Positions 51,542-61,679 of a stretch of 64,000 nucleotides of DNA are shown one piece after another. The number at the start of each line of letters is the position of its first letter. The stretch's first letter is position 1. A program made the position numbers and the translations under genes. Below the pieces are notes generated by a model. That model saw nothing but the letters and a program-made list of their open reading frames with translations. It searched no databases and was not told where the DNA came from. Source of the stretch: JAVBPP01 sp031549535 (GTDB lineage: Bacteria > Bacillota > Clostridia > Oscillospirales > Acutalibacteraceae); NCBI GenBank assembly GCA_031549535.1, contig JAVBPP010000024.1, forward strand, positions 1 through 64,000, written 5' to 3'.

Positions 51542-52438
51542 ATGGCAGATAAAAACAGCTTATTGGCTGAGGTCTTGGTTGGCATGGTAGAAACCACGAA
51601 AAACTGCGGGTTTACAGTCTTGTTGCCACATGGCGTGAGCAAAACAGAATTGCCCCTGTTTGAGTTAAACGGGCGCAGTGTTTTGGAGTTCCGTGGGGAG
51701 AACAAGGCTCTGCGTGTGGAACAGTTCGACGATAAAATTTATCTTATGTGCGCCCGGCGCGAGGGCGGGCAGGAGGAAGAGCGGGAGTTCGCGGACGCGG
51801 ATTTTTCCCAACTTTTAGTTTCCCTGTTTGACAGCGCTACGATGGAGAGCAAGGACGCGCGTTATATCGCCAACGAATTTTCGGAGGCGGTGGAGGACTA
51901 CTTCGGCGCGAACGCAAAAAAGGAGAAAAAGCTGCCCCAAACCGTTTCCAAGGCGGCGGCCAAGAGCGGTGCGCTTTCTTACGACGCGAACACCCTGGCG
52001 AATCGCCTTTCGGTCATGTATCCGGAGCTGCGCGAGCCTTATAAGCAAAATGTGCAGCAATACGGCGATTTTCTGCCGGAGGAATTTTTTCAAAAATACG
52101 GCAACAAGCCCATCTTGGAAACCATACGCGGGAATGACGCGCAAAAAATGCGCAAGCTGTTCAACCTGCTGAATGAAATTTATGAGGACGGCACCAACGA
52201 AATTCAGAGCATCATTGCCGTAACCGTTTTGAGTGAATTGCAGAACGACCAGGAGCTGCTGGCCAACTGCGTGGACTATATGTGCGCGGATATGATTACA
52301 CCCGTTGTGCAGGTGAATAAATATCTGCACAGCCCCTCCGGCAAGGGCGCACGCATGCGCATGGCGACTCCGCCAAAATATAAGCCGAAAAAAGAAAAGA
52401 AGAAGAGTGGTCTACTCTCCTCTCTGGGGCTGCAATAA
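51542..52438 (+). CDS. Conserved-looking hypothetical protein upstream of gyrB
   Basis: A 298-residue soluble protein of unknown family. The first 90 residues look like a beta domain (TVLLPHGVSKTELPLFELNGRSVLEFRGENKALRVEQF), then a charged linker, a helical C-terminal domain (RLSVMYPELREPYKQNVQQYGDFLPEEFF...LLNEIYEDGTNEIQSII) and a Lys-rich tail. No catalytic motif or membrane segment. The ATG at 51542 is one choice; a TTG 12 nt earlier (51530) is possible, as ribosome-site spacing is poor for both. It shares the promoter and strand with gyrB, starting a likely three-gene transcript. Confidence 0.65.
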   Translation: MADKNSLLAEVLVGMVETTKNCGFTVLLPHGVSKTELPLFELNGRSVLEFRGENKALRVEQFDDKIYLMCARREGGQEEEREFADADFSQLLVSLFDSATMESKDARYIANEFSEAVEDYFGANAKKEKKLPQTVSKAAAKSGALSYDANTLANRLSVMYPELREPYKQNVQQYGDFLPEEFFQKYGNKPILETIRGNDAQKMRKLFNLLNEIYEDGTNEIQSIIAVTVLSELQNDQELLANCVDYMCADMITPVVQVNKYLHSPSGKGARMRMATPPKYKPKKEKKKSGLLSSLGLQ

Positions 52439-54424
<1,986 letters not shown>

Positions 54425-54445
54425 TGCGGAAAGGCAGGATATATT

Positions 54446-57004
54446 TTGGCTTTTAACGACGAAACGCTGGACATGCAAAAAATAATACCCGTGGATATCG
54501 ACAAGGAGATGAAAAAATCCTTTTTGGATTATTCCATGTCGGTTATCATGGCGCGTGCGCTGCCCGATGTGCGGGACGGCTTAAAACCCGTTCACCGGCG
54601 TATTTTATACACCATGTATGAAAATAATTTGTATCCGGATAAGGCTTACCGCAAGTGCGCGGATACGGTGGGTTCGGTTTTGGGCCGCTACCACCCGCAT
54701 GGCGACGCCTCTGTGTATGACGCCATGGTGCGCTTGGCGCAGGATTTTTCCATGCGCTATATGCTTGTGGACGGCCACGGCAACTTTGGCTCCGTAGACG
54801 GTGACCCGCCTGCGGCCTACCGTTACACCGAGTCCCGCATGAGCAAAATTTCGCTGGAGCTGCTGACGGATATCGACAAGGAGACCGTTGATTTCGCGCC
54901 GAACTACGATGACCGCCTGCAGGAGCCGACGGTGCTGCCCTCGCGTTACCCGAATCTGTTAGTGAACGGCTCCTCCGGCATCGCCGTGGGTATGGCGACC
55001 AATATTCCGCCGCACAACATGAACGAGGTTGTGAACGGCATGTCCTGCCTCATTGATAACCCGGAGGCCTCCTTAGAGGAGCTGATGGAGCATATCAAGG
55101 GGCCCGACTTTCCCACAGCCGGTATTATTATGGGCAAGGCGGGTATCCGCGCGGCCTATGGCACCGGGCGGGGGCGCATCACCCTACGCGCACGGGCAGA
55201 AATTGTGGAAGAAAAGGGCGACCGCTTTAAAATTATCGTCACGGAGCTGCCCTATCAGGTCAACAAGGCCAAGCTAATTGAATCGATTGCGGAACTGGTG
55301 AAGGAAAAGCGCATAGAGGGCATTGCCGACGTTAACGACTATTCCTCCCGCGAGGGGATGCAAATTGAGGTCAAGCTTAAGCGCGACGCAAACCCCCAGG
55401 TGGTATTAAACCAGCTCTATAGCTTTACCCAGTTGCAAACGACGTTCGGCGTTATCATGCTTGCCCTTGTGAATGGGGAGCCGAAAATCCTGACGCTTAA
55501 GGAGATGCTACAGCATTACATTCAATTCCAGTGCGAAATTGTAACCCGCCGCACGCAGCATGATTTGCGCAAGGCGAAGGAACGCGCCCATATTTTAGCG
55601 GGCTTGCTCATCGCGCTGGATTATATTGATGAAGTGATTGCGATTTTACGCGCGTCCAAATCCATTCCGGAGGGCAAGGAGGCGCTGATTACGCGCTTTG
55701 GCCTGGATGATGTGCAGGCGCAGGCCATTGTACAAATGCGCCTTGGTCAGCTCACGGGCATGGAACGCGAGAAGATAGAGGAAGAAATGCAGCGCCTGGA
55801 AACGCTGATTGCGGACTTGGAGGATATCCTGGGCGACAGCGCACGCGTGCTTGCCATCGTTAAGGAGGAGACCGCCGCCATCGGTAAAAAATACCACGAT
55901 GAGCGCCGCACGGAAATTGTCAATATCACGGGCGAAATGGATATTGAGGATTTGATTCCCGAGGAAACCTGCGTCTTTACCCTGACAAACATGGGGTATA
56001 TCAAACGCATGCCCATGGATACCTATCAGACGCAGCGGCGCGGCGGGCGCGGCATTATCGGCATGAGCCGCCGCGAAGAGGATGTTGCCCAAACGATGTT
56101 TTCCTGCTCCACGCATGAGTATGTGATGTTCTTCACCACGCGCGGCAGGGCGTACCGCCTGAAGGGCTACGAAATCCCCGAGGGCTCCCGCACAAGCAAG
56201 GGTATGAACATTGTGAATCTCCTGCCCATTGAGGCAGATGAAAAGGTCTCCGCGATGATTCGCGTGCCGGCCTATGAGGGCGGGCAATATCTGTGCATGG
56301 TTACGCGCAAGGGCATCATCAAGCGCACGGAGCTGGAACTGTATAAAAACGTCCGGAAAAACGGCGTAATTGCCATTAATCTGGACGATGACGACGAGCT
56401 GGCCTGGGTGCGCCTGACCAGCGGCGGGGATGAACTGATTGTTGCCACCCGGCGCGGTATGGCCATCCGCTTCGCGGAATCCGGCGCGCGCTGCGTGGGC
56501 AGAACCGCACGCGGTGTGAAGGCGCTGACACTGCGCCCCGGCGACGAGGTTGTGGGCATGGTGGTTGTGGATGAGGAAAAAAGCGTCCTCACTTTGAGCG
56601 AAACCGGCTACGGCAGGCGCAGCAAGCCCGGCGATTTCCGCTGCCAATCCCGCGGCGGCAAGGGGCTCATCAACTATAAGACCGCCCTGTACGGCGATGT
56701 GGCCGCGGTCTGCGTGGTAGATGAAACAGATGATTTGATTCTGATTTCCTCAGACGGCATTATCATCCGCATACCCGTGGAGCAAATCAGCACCTTCGCA
56801 AGGCCCTCCAAGGGTGTGCGCGTGATGCGCGTGACCCAGGGGGAGCGCCTGGTGACGGTGGTGGCCGCTGAGCATGACGAAGAGGCGGAGGAGACCGACG
56901 CCCTGCCCGAGCAAAGCCCCGAGGATGTGCAGGAGGCCGGAAAGGACGCGGGGGATATCGCGGAGGATGAAGCGGAGGAAACGGCGGAATCCGTAGAAGA
57001 ATAG
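54446..57004 (+). CDS. gyrA: DNA gyrase subunit A
   Basis: An 852-residue DNA-cleaving subunit. The N-terminal domain includes [18 protein letters not shown], the quinolone region [19 protein letters not shown] and the catalytic Tyr in [10 protein letters not shown]. The C-terminal beta-pinwheel has the GyrA box QRRGGRG, which separates gyrase from topoisomerase IV. At the position of E. coli Ser83 there is Ala, with Ser next to it; Asp87 is kept. The acidic tail ([12 protein letters not shown]...) is long. Start is TTG, 21 nt after gyrB; a strong terminator follows. Confidence 0.97.
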   Translation: MAFNDETLDMQKIIPVDIDKEMKKSFLDYSMSVIMARALPDVRDGLKPVHRRILYTMYENNLYPDKAYRKCADTVGSVLGRYHPHGDASVYDAMVRLAQDFSMRYMLVDGHGNFGSVDGDPPAAYRYTESRMSKISLELLTDIDKETVDFAPNYDDRLQEPTVLPSRYPNLLVNGSSGIAVGMATNIPPHNMNEVVNGMSCLIDNPEASLEELMEHIKGPDFPTAGIIMGKAGIRAAYGTGRGRITLRARAEIVEEKGDRFKIIVTELPYQVNKAKLIESIAELVKEKRIEGIADVNDYSSREGMQIEVKLKRDANPQVVLNQLYSFTQLQTTFGVIMLALVNGEPKILTLKEMLQHYIQFQCEIVTRRTQHDLRKAKERAHILAGLLIALDYIDEVIAILRASKSIPEGKEALITRFGLDDVQAQAIVQMRLGQLTGMEREKIEEEMQRLETLIADLEDILGDSARVLAIVKEETAAIGKKYHDERRTEIVNITGEMDIEDLIPEETCVFTLTNMGYIKRMPMDTYQTQRRGGRGIIGMSRREEDVAQTMFSCSTHEYVMFFTTRGRAYRLKGYEIPEGSRTSKGMNIVNLLPIEADEKVSAMIRVPAYEGGQYLCMVTRKGIIKRTELELYKNVRKNGVIAINLDDDDELAWVRLTSGGDELIVATRRGMAIRFAESGARCVGRTARGVKALTLRPGDEVVGMVVVDEEKSVLTLSETGYGRRSKPGDFRCQSRGGKGLINYKTALYGDVAAVCVVDETDDLILISSDGIIIRIPVEQISTFARPSKGVRVMRVTQGERLVTVVAAEHDEEAEETDALPEQSPEDVQEAGKDAGDIAEDEAEETAESVEE

Positions 57005-57016
57005 GGCAACAAAACG

Positions 57017-57062
57017 CACGCACAATTCACCTTGAAGAAAGTGAATTGTGCGTGATATTTTT
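57017..57062 (+). terminator. Terminator after gyrA
   Basis: A perfect 14-bp stem (CACGCACAATTCAC with its complement at 57041-57054), 10-nt loop, then ATATTTTTTT. Confidence 0.9.
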
Positions 57063-57104
57063 TTCGGGACCGGTATTATGACGTGTGATCCGTCGCATTC
57101 CAGT

Positions 57105-57210
57105 TTATACCAATTACCTTTTAGAATACTTGCAAAATTCGGTAACGAGCGTTTCATGTATGCGCTCTTGCCGAATTTTGCAGGAAGTATTCTTAATGGT
57201 GATGGTATTA
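57105..57210. repeat. Palindromic element A, copy 3
   Basis: About 106 bp, nearly identical to 7771-7873 and in the same direction. Ends are TTATACC and GGTATTA. It is the first of several repeats packed into 57.1-58.6 kb. Confidence 0.85.
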
Positions 57211-57238
57211 GCGCATAATCATAGCCGTTTTCCGGATG

Positions 57239-57273
57239 TAATACCAATATCCAAAGAAAGCGTAGATAAAAAA
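57239..57273 (+). repeat. 35-bp inverted repeat, left copy
   Basis: Exact reverse complement of 58594-58628. It starts TAATACCAAT, the same end motif as element A. The pair bounds a 1.39-kb unit. The stretch 57274-57446 holds no gene that I can see. Confidence 0.85.
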
Positions 57274-57446
57274 TCCGCGCAAAAGCCATACAGCAAAGCT
57301 TTTCCTTGATTTTTTATAACGCTTTCTAATGGCGCTTGGTATAAACTCAAAGTTAAACACTCTTGGCTGTCTGTTCCGAAGGGGGATTTTCGATAGTCAA
57401 GCGTACCCCAAATTTGGATAATCTCTACTCGAGCAAACTCCCTAAA

Positions 57447-57620
57447 TCAAAGGGCGTGCAGCGCAGCGACATAGTCCGCCGTCAACTTCCCTGCCGGATG
57501 CAGCGGCGTGGAAACCCATAGAGGCATATGTTGTTGAAAACGTAATAAAATACCGTTGCCGCCGTTTGTATTCAGTTCCCAACCCAAATTCTCATTGTTT
57601 AGATTTGCCGCAAAATGCAT
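57447..57620 (-). pseudogene. Truncated 57-codon reading frame cut by element D
   Basis: A minus-strand frame of 57 residues, including LGWELNTNGGNGILLRFQQ and HMPLWVSTPLHPAGKLT, reads like real protein: balanced composition, clear stop, and no repeats. Its start ATG lies inside the end of element D, so the 5' part was probably removed or separated by that insertion. I do not recognise the family. It could be the former 3' end of a gene related to, or fused with, the lipoprotein gene upstream. Confidence 0.35.
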
Positions 57621-57777
57621 AGTCAAACTGCTTGAGAAGCGACACAGGACTTGCGAAGATATTTTTCATCCTGCAAGGCAAAAAACGCAGGAATACTTCT
57701 GTATTCCGAGGATTTTTAACGCAACAGGGTGGAAAATAGACCGCAGGGATGTGTTGATTTTCAAGTAGTTTGACTAT
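57619..57777. repeat. MITE-like element D
   Basis: A 159-bp unit with 20-bp inverted ends (18 of 20 match; ATAGTCAAACT...AGTTTGACTAT) and an inner hairpin (CGCAGGAATACTTCTGTATTCC region). It provides the final codons and stop of the lipoprotein gene and the start of the truncated frame on its other side. Confidence 0.7.
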
Positions 57778-58349
57778 AAAACACGCGGGGAGGGATAGGC
57801 CTTTGGCTCCAGTTGCCAGATTGCGGTATAGCCAGAGCGCATGTCCGGAGAGCCTGTGACTTTCTCTTGCACCAGCACAACGTGCAGGTTATAGTCCTCC
57901 AGCTCAGCGCTGCCGGTGTAGACGTGAATCTTATTTGAGGTTTTATCGAATACCAGCGTGTCTTTTATGCTGTCCTTTTCAATATTACTCCGGCACTTAA
58001 CAGTAGTTAATTTTGCGGGTCGAAATGCTTGGATGTATGGAATTTTGACACGCAAAATTTTTACTACTGTTGGTGCAGGTGTAATAGCATCCTTGTGGAC
58101 GACCAGATGCTTGGCGTTGTCCAGCAGCCAGCGGTGCAGGGGAACATCATCTTCCAGCTGAATCCCGAGTTCGTTTGATAGCGCATCCACGTCCTTCTGT
58201 GGCAATTCAAGGATAAACCAAGGTGTAATCGTGTTTGCCAGAGCGAAATATTGCAGATGTCTTTGTGCGCTGCGTAATGCCGCGCAGCTTGCCGCGACGA
58301 ATGCAAGGCAGAGAATTGCGATGAGGCTAAGCAGATACTTGCGTTTCAT
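57774..58349 (-). CDS. Lipoprotein-like protein carrying an in-frame palindromic element
   Basis: A 191-codon frame. Residues 1-22 form an export signal (KYLLSLIAILCLAFVAASC) with a weak lipobox. The rest has no known domain. Element B (57986-58083) lies inside the frame and encodes about 33 residues (near PTVVKILRVKIPYIQAFRPAKLTTVKCRSN) in the middle, and element D supplies the last codons (RVL). So at least two insertions shaped the present frame; whether the product is functional is doubtful. GGAGAC precedes the ATG. It lies inside the 35-bp inverted-repeat unit and may be its cargo. Confidence 0.5.
   Translation of the reverse strand: MKRKYLLSLIAILCLAFVAASCAALRSAQRHLQYFALANTITPWFILELPQKDVDALSNELGIQLEDDVPLHRWLLDNAKHLVVHKDAITPAPTVVKILRVKIPYIQAFRPAKLTTVKCRSNIEKDSIKDTLVFDKTSNKIHVYTGSAELEDYNLHVVLVQEKVTGSPDMRSGYTAIWQLEPKAYPSPRVL
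57986..58083. repeat. Palindromic element B, copy 3 (diverged, inside a reading frame)
   Basis: About 98 bp aligning along its whole length with 23566-23664: TACTCC-GCA end, TTTTGCGGG...GAAATGCTT...TGT-TGG-ATTTT...CGCAAAA core, and GCAGG-GTA end. It keeps the hairpin but has lost sequence identity, and the minus-strand frame stays open through it. Confidence 0.75.
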
Positions 58350-58411
58350 GGGCGACGTCTCCTTTTTTCATCATCGTATCAGTGTGCGTCCGATGACGGT
58401 TCCCTGTGGCA

Positions 58412-58559
58412 AACGGCATCCACCGAGAACGACGGTGCGCCCGGTGTGCGCACCCTACGGCGATATGCCCCGCAAATTCTGCAGATGCCGTCCGGGCAGC
58501 CAATCCTGGCCTCCCTCGCCGAGGGAGGTGTCCCCGCAGGGACGCAGGGAGTCCCCGGG
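58412..58559. repeat. GC-rich hairpin repeat, composite y-x unit, copy 1
   Basis: Two sub-repeats joined by a GCAGCCAAT spacer: y (CGGCATCCA...GGTGCGCCCGG-TGTGCGCACC...GATATGCCCCGC) and x (GCCTCCCTCGCCGAGGGAG..TCCCCGCAGGGACG). The same y-x pair occurs at 61178-61326. Both parts are rich in small palindromes. Confidence 0.75.
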
Positions 58560-58593
58560 GTGCTCACTGTGGAAAACGAGTGGGCGTCCCAAG

Positions 58594-58628
58594 TTTTTTA
58601 TCTACGCTTTCTTTGGATATTGGTATTA
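58594..58628 (-). repeat. 35-bp inverted repeat, right copy
   Basis: Exact reverse complement of 57239-57273. It lies inside the 3' end of the P-type ATPase gene and encodes its last nine residues (NTNIQRKRR) and stop codon. Confidence 0.85.
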
Positions 58629-60574
58629 GGCTTGGCGTAGCGCCCCAACAGCCGCGAGGCGTTGAGCACCGTTACCAGCAGCACGCCCACATCGGCGAAC
58701 ACGGCGGCGGAGATTGGCGCAAGGCCGCACAATTCCAGCAGCAGGATGGCACCTTTGACGAGCAGGCAGAAGACGATATTGCTGTTGACAATGCGCATGG
58801 TGCGGCGGCAGATGATTTGTGCGTCCGCCAGGCGGGCGAGGTTGGAGCCAACCAAAATGATATCCGCCGCTTCGCTTGCGGCCTGGGTGCCAAGCCCCAT
58901 GGCAACGCCCGCGTCCGCCGCCGCCAGAACCGGGGCATCGTTGATGCCGTCGCCCACAAAAACAACGCTGCCTTCTTGTTTCATCTGCTCCACGAAGCGC
59001 AGCTTTTCCTCCGGCAGCAGACCGGCACGGTAAGTATCCATCCCCAGTTCCTGCGCTAAGGGAAAAGCCTGGCTTTCGCTGTCGCCCGTGAGCATCACCA
59101 GCTGTTTGGCGGCGCCTTTGCCGCTGCGCAGGCGCTGGAAAAGGCTGTGCACCTGCGGACGCAGCTCGCCCGTAAATGCGATTGCGCCCAAGGCTTTTCC
59201 GTCCGCTGCGAGGTAAACGGCGCTTTCCGGCAGGGCGGAAACATCAATTTGCTGCGCCTGCATGAGGCGCAAGCCGCCGCAGAGAAGCTGCTGCCCTTGA
59301 TACACGGCCATTGTGCCGCCGCCGGGCATTTCTGAAAAATTCGAAAGCTGTGCGGGGTCAATTGATGTGCGTGGCAGGCTTTGCGTTGCGTGGGTGACAA
59401 TTGCTTTCGCGAGGGGATGTGTGCTGTGTGTTTCACAGGCCGCCGCGAGCAGCAACAGGGTATCCGGGGAAATGCCCGGTGCGGGGGTCAGCTCGGAAAC
59501 GCTCATTTCGCCCGTGGTAAGTGTTCCGGTTTTATCAAAAGCAAAGTGCCTTGCCTTGGCCAGATTTTCTAAAAAGATGCCGCCTTTGATGATAATGCCC
59601 TGCTTGGCCGCTGCGCCCATTCCGGCAAAAAAACTCAAGGGAACGCTCAACACCAGCGCACAGGGGCAGCTCGCCACCAAAAAACCCAGCGCACGCCGCA
59701 GCCATTCCTGCCAATCTCCTGTAATCAGGGAGGGAATCACGAATAGCAACACCGCCAAAACCACAACGGTGGGTGTGTACACTCGCGCAAAGCGAGTAAT
59801 TTTTTTATGGGCGCTGCCCTTGCGCTCCACGGCGTCCTCCACCATGCGAATGATACGCGCGGCGGCGGAGTCTGTTACGGTGGAACTCACCCGCACCACA
59901 AGTGTGCCGTCCGCGTTCATCATTCCGCTGGAAACACGTTCGCCGGGCACAGCCCCCACGGGTAGGGATTCGCCTGTCAGCGCGGCGGCGTCCAGACTGG
60001 AGCTGCCGCGCAGGATAACGCCGTCCAGCGGGACACGCTCATGCGGAAGAATGACAATTTCACTTGCGACGGCAATTTCCGCCGCCGCAACGGTTTGCAT
60101 CTTGCCGTCCGCCAAGAGAAGATGTGCGGTGTCCGGCTGGAGGTCGGAGAGGGAGCGTATCATATTGCGGCTGCGCCGGGAGGCATAGTCTTCAAACGCC
60201 TCCCCAATGCGGAAAAACAGCGTTACCGCCGCGCCCTCCGCAAACTCGCCCATGCCGAAGGCCGCAAGGGAGGCGATGGACATCAGCAGCGTTTCATCCA
60301 TCTCCCCGTGGCGCAGAGTTTTGTAGCCTTGTATCACAACAGGGTAGCCGGAAATCAAGGCCGAAAGGGCAAATAGAATTGCCTTCGGCCAGCCCTCTAT
60401 CATGGGCAGGAACGCAAGCGCGAGCAGCAGCGCGGAAATACCCATCTCCCAAAGGCCGCGCGCTGTCCCTTTTTCCGCATCGGCATGCGCATGTTTATGG
60501 CCGCAGCCGCAAAGGGACTCCGGCTGGGCTTGCACCCCGCAGTTGCAGTTTTTTTCGTTATAACACTCTGACAT
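58598..60574 (-). CDS. Heavy-metal P1B-type ATPase (Zn/Cd/Pb class)
   Basis: A 658-residue efflux pump. It has a short Cys/His-rich N-terminus (CYNEKNCNCGVQ...CGCGHKHAHAD) in place of a full HMA domain, TGES in LDAAALTGESLPV, membrane metal motif SCPCALVLS, DKTGTLT phosphorylation site, and MLTGDSE plus GDGINDAPVLAAADAGVAMG. The CPC motif and partner regulator suit zinc, cadmium or lead export (CadA/ZntA). The C-terminus ends in residues supplied by the 35-bp repeat. It starts 10 nt after arsR-family gene, with GAGGAA ahead. Confidence 0.9.
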   Translation of the reverse strand: MSECYNEKNCNCGVQAQPESLCGCGHKHAHADAEKGTARGLWEMGISALLLALAFLPMIEGWPKAILFALSALISGYPVVIQGYKTLRHGEMDETLLMSIASLAAFGMGEFAEGAAVTLFFRIGEAFEDYASRRSRNMIRSLSDLQPDTAHLLLADGKMQTVAAAEIAVASEIVILPHERVPLDGVILRGSSSLDAAALTGESLPVGAVPGERVSSGMMNADGTLVVRVSSTVTDSAAARIIRMVEDAVERKGSAHKKITRFARVYTPTVVVLAVLLFVIPSLITGDWQEWLRRALGFLVASCPCALVLSVPLSFFAGMGAAAKQGIIIKGGIFLENLAKARHFAFDKTGTLTTGEMSVSELTPAPGISPDTLLLLAAACETHSTHPLAKAIVTHATQSLPRTSIDPAQLSNFSEMPGGGTMAVYQGQQLLCGGLRLMQAQQIDVSALPESAVYLAADGKALGAIAFTGELRPQVHSLFQRLRSGKGAAKQLVMLTGDSESQAFPLAQELGMDTYRAGLLPEEKLRFVEQMKQEGSVVFVGDGINDAPVLAAADAGVAMGLGTQAASEAADIILVGSNLARLADAQIICRRTMRIVNSNIVFCLLVKGAILLLELCGLAPISAAVFADVGVLLVTVLNASRLLGRYAKPNTNIQRKRR

Positions 60575-60583
60575 GACAATTCC

Positions 60584-60952
60584 TCACTTCTTTACGCCAA
60601 TTTCGCGCAGGTGGGATAGGCCGGTTTCAATAATTTCTTTGACGTGGTCGTCGTCCAGCGCGTAAAAAATTGTTTTGCCGCTGCGGGTCGGGCGCACAAG
60701 ACCGCTCGTGCGTAGAATACGCAGTTGGTGCGAGACCGCGCTTTGCCCCATTTCCAGCTGCTGTGCAATATGCTGCACGCACATTTCCCCCTGCATCAAG
60801 GCGGTTAAAATGCGGATACGCGTAGAATCTCCAAACACCTTAAACAGTTCGGAAAGGTCATACAGGGTTTCAATGTCGGGCTGTTCAGCCGCGTGGAGCA
60901 GGCAACAATCCTCCGCCGTACAAGGGGGTTGGGTATGCTTATGTTCTTCCAT
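60584..60952 (-). CDS. ArsR/SmtB-family metal-sensing repressor
   Basis: A 122-residue winged-helix repressor (CadC/SmtB-like). It has an N-terminal Cys/His-rich metal-site region (HKHTQPPCTAEDCCLLH), VFGDSTRIRILTALM with ELCV-like MCVQHIAQQ, the recognition helix MGQSAVSHQLRILR, and a C-terminal alpha-5 with possible zinc ligands (DDDHVKEIIETGLSH). The ATG at 60952 is chosen: a longer frame from 60994 would begin inside the operator and leave a leader of about five bases. Metal should release it from DNA and induce the ATPase. Confidence 0.88.
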   Translation of the reverse strand: MEEHKHTQPPCTAEDCCLLHAAEQPDIETLYDLSELFKVFGDSTRIRILTALMQGEMCVQHIAQQLEMGQSAVSHQLRILRTSGLVRPTRSGKTIFYALDDDHVKEIIETGLSHLREIGVKK

Positions 60953-60975
60953 AGGTATCACATCCGACGCATAAT

Positions 60976-60997
60976 CATATGAGCAATTGTTCATATG
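60976..60997. promoter_or_regulatory. Operator palindrome of the metal-resistance operon
   Basis: CATATGAGCAATTGTTCATATG is a 22-bp near-perfect palindrome of the ArsR/SmtB operator type (TGAnCAnnTGnTCA-like). It starts just past the -10 box and covers the predicted transcript start, so bound repressor would block initiation. Confidence 0.75.
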
Positions 60998-61005
60998 TTG
61001 CCTTT

Positions 61006-61034
61006 AGTATAAGCCGCTGATGCGGCTTTGTCAA
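61006..61034 (-). promoter_or_regulatory. Promoter of the arsR-ATPase operon
   Basis: On the minus strand, perfect TTGACA and TATACT with 17-nt spacing. The spacer itself holds an inverted repeat (AGCCGC-ATCA-GCGGCT), an unusual feature. Confidence 0.85.
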
Positions 61035-61099
61035 GAGATTTTTAAATAAATAAAGAATTGGGCATTGCAAAACGACCGAAACGGCAGGCGGCCAAGGCC

Positions 61100-61560
61100 G
61101 GCCTCCCTCGCCGCGGGAGCTGTCCCCGCAGGGACGGAGGGGGTCGTCAGCGTTCCGATGCCGATCGCCTGCAGCAGACGGCATCCAAAGGGAACGACGG
61201 TGCGCCCGGGTGTGCGCACCCTACACGATATGCCCCGCAAATTCCGCCGATGTTGTTTAGGCAGCCAATCCCCGCCTCCCTCGCCGAGGGAGCTGTCCCC
61301 GCAGGGACGGAGGGGGTCGTCAGCGTAGCTCCACCGGGTAAAAAGCGGACGACGCCCACGTCGTCCCGATGCCGGTTCTCTCCGGCAGAGGGCATCCAAA
61401 GGGAACGTCGGTGCGCCCGGGTGTGCGCACCCTACACGATATGCCCCGCGATTTTCGCCGCTCCGTCCGGATTGCCTGGTAGATGCCGGTTCCCTGTTGC
61501 AAATGGCTTCCACCGGGAACGGCGGGTGACCGGGGACGCGCCCCTACAACATATGCCCAC
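61100..61560. repeat. Hairpin-rich repeat mosaic with x, y-x and y units
   Basis: x at 61100-61152, composite y-x at 61178-61326 (matching 58412-58559), another y at 61390-61453, then a stretch with partial y-like pieces (GGGAACGGCGGGTGACCGGGG). Six-frame frames run through this DNA because it is GC-rich; none looks like a protein. The rest of 60995-61679 shows no gene. Confidence 0.8.
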
Positions 61561-61679
61561 AGTGAAAGGATGGCCTACGACATGTAGGGGCAAATGCGCG
61601 TCCAGTACTTTCGCAAGCTCCTGTAAAGCTTGGTATAATACGTATGGTATAAGGCGGGCGTAACAAAAGCGTTTTATAT

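Noticed and set aside
55646..56647. 333-codon minus-strand frame inside gyrA
   Set aside because: Mirror of a well-conserved gyrA; composition (His/Ala/Gln-rich) is typical of antisense translation.
60953..60994. Longer ArsR start at 60994
   Set aside because: The codon lies inside the operator about five bases after the predicted transcript start, leaving no ribosome site.
58390..61560. CRISPR array
   Set aside because: Repeats are composite, unevenly spaced, of different length and without unique equal-size spacers; no cas genes nearby.
61058..61663. Several overlapping Pro/Arg-rich frames in the repeat mosaic
   Set aside because: They are translations of the x and y repeats in different frames and share no protein-like conservation.
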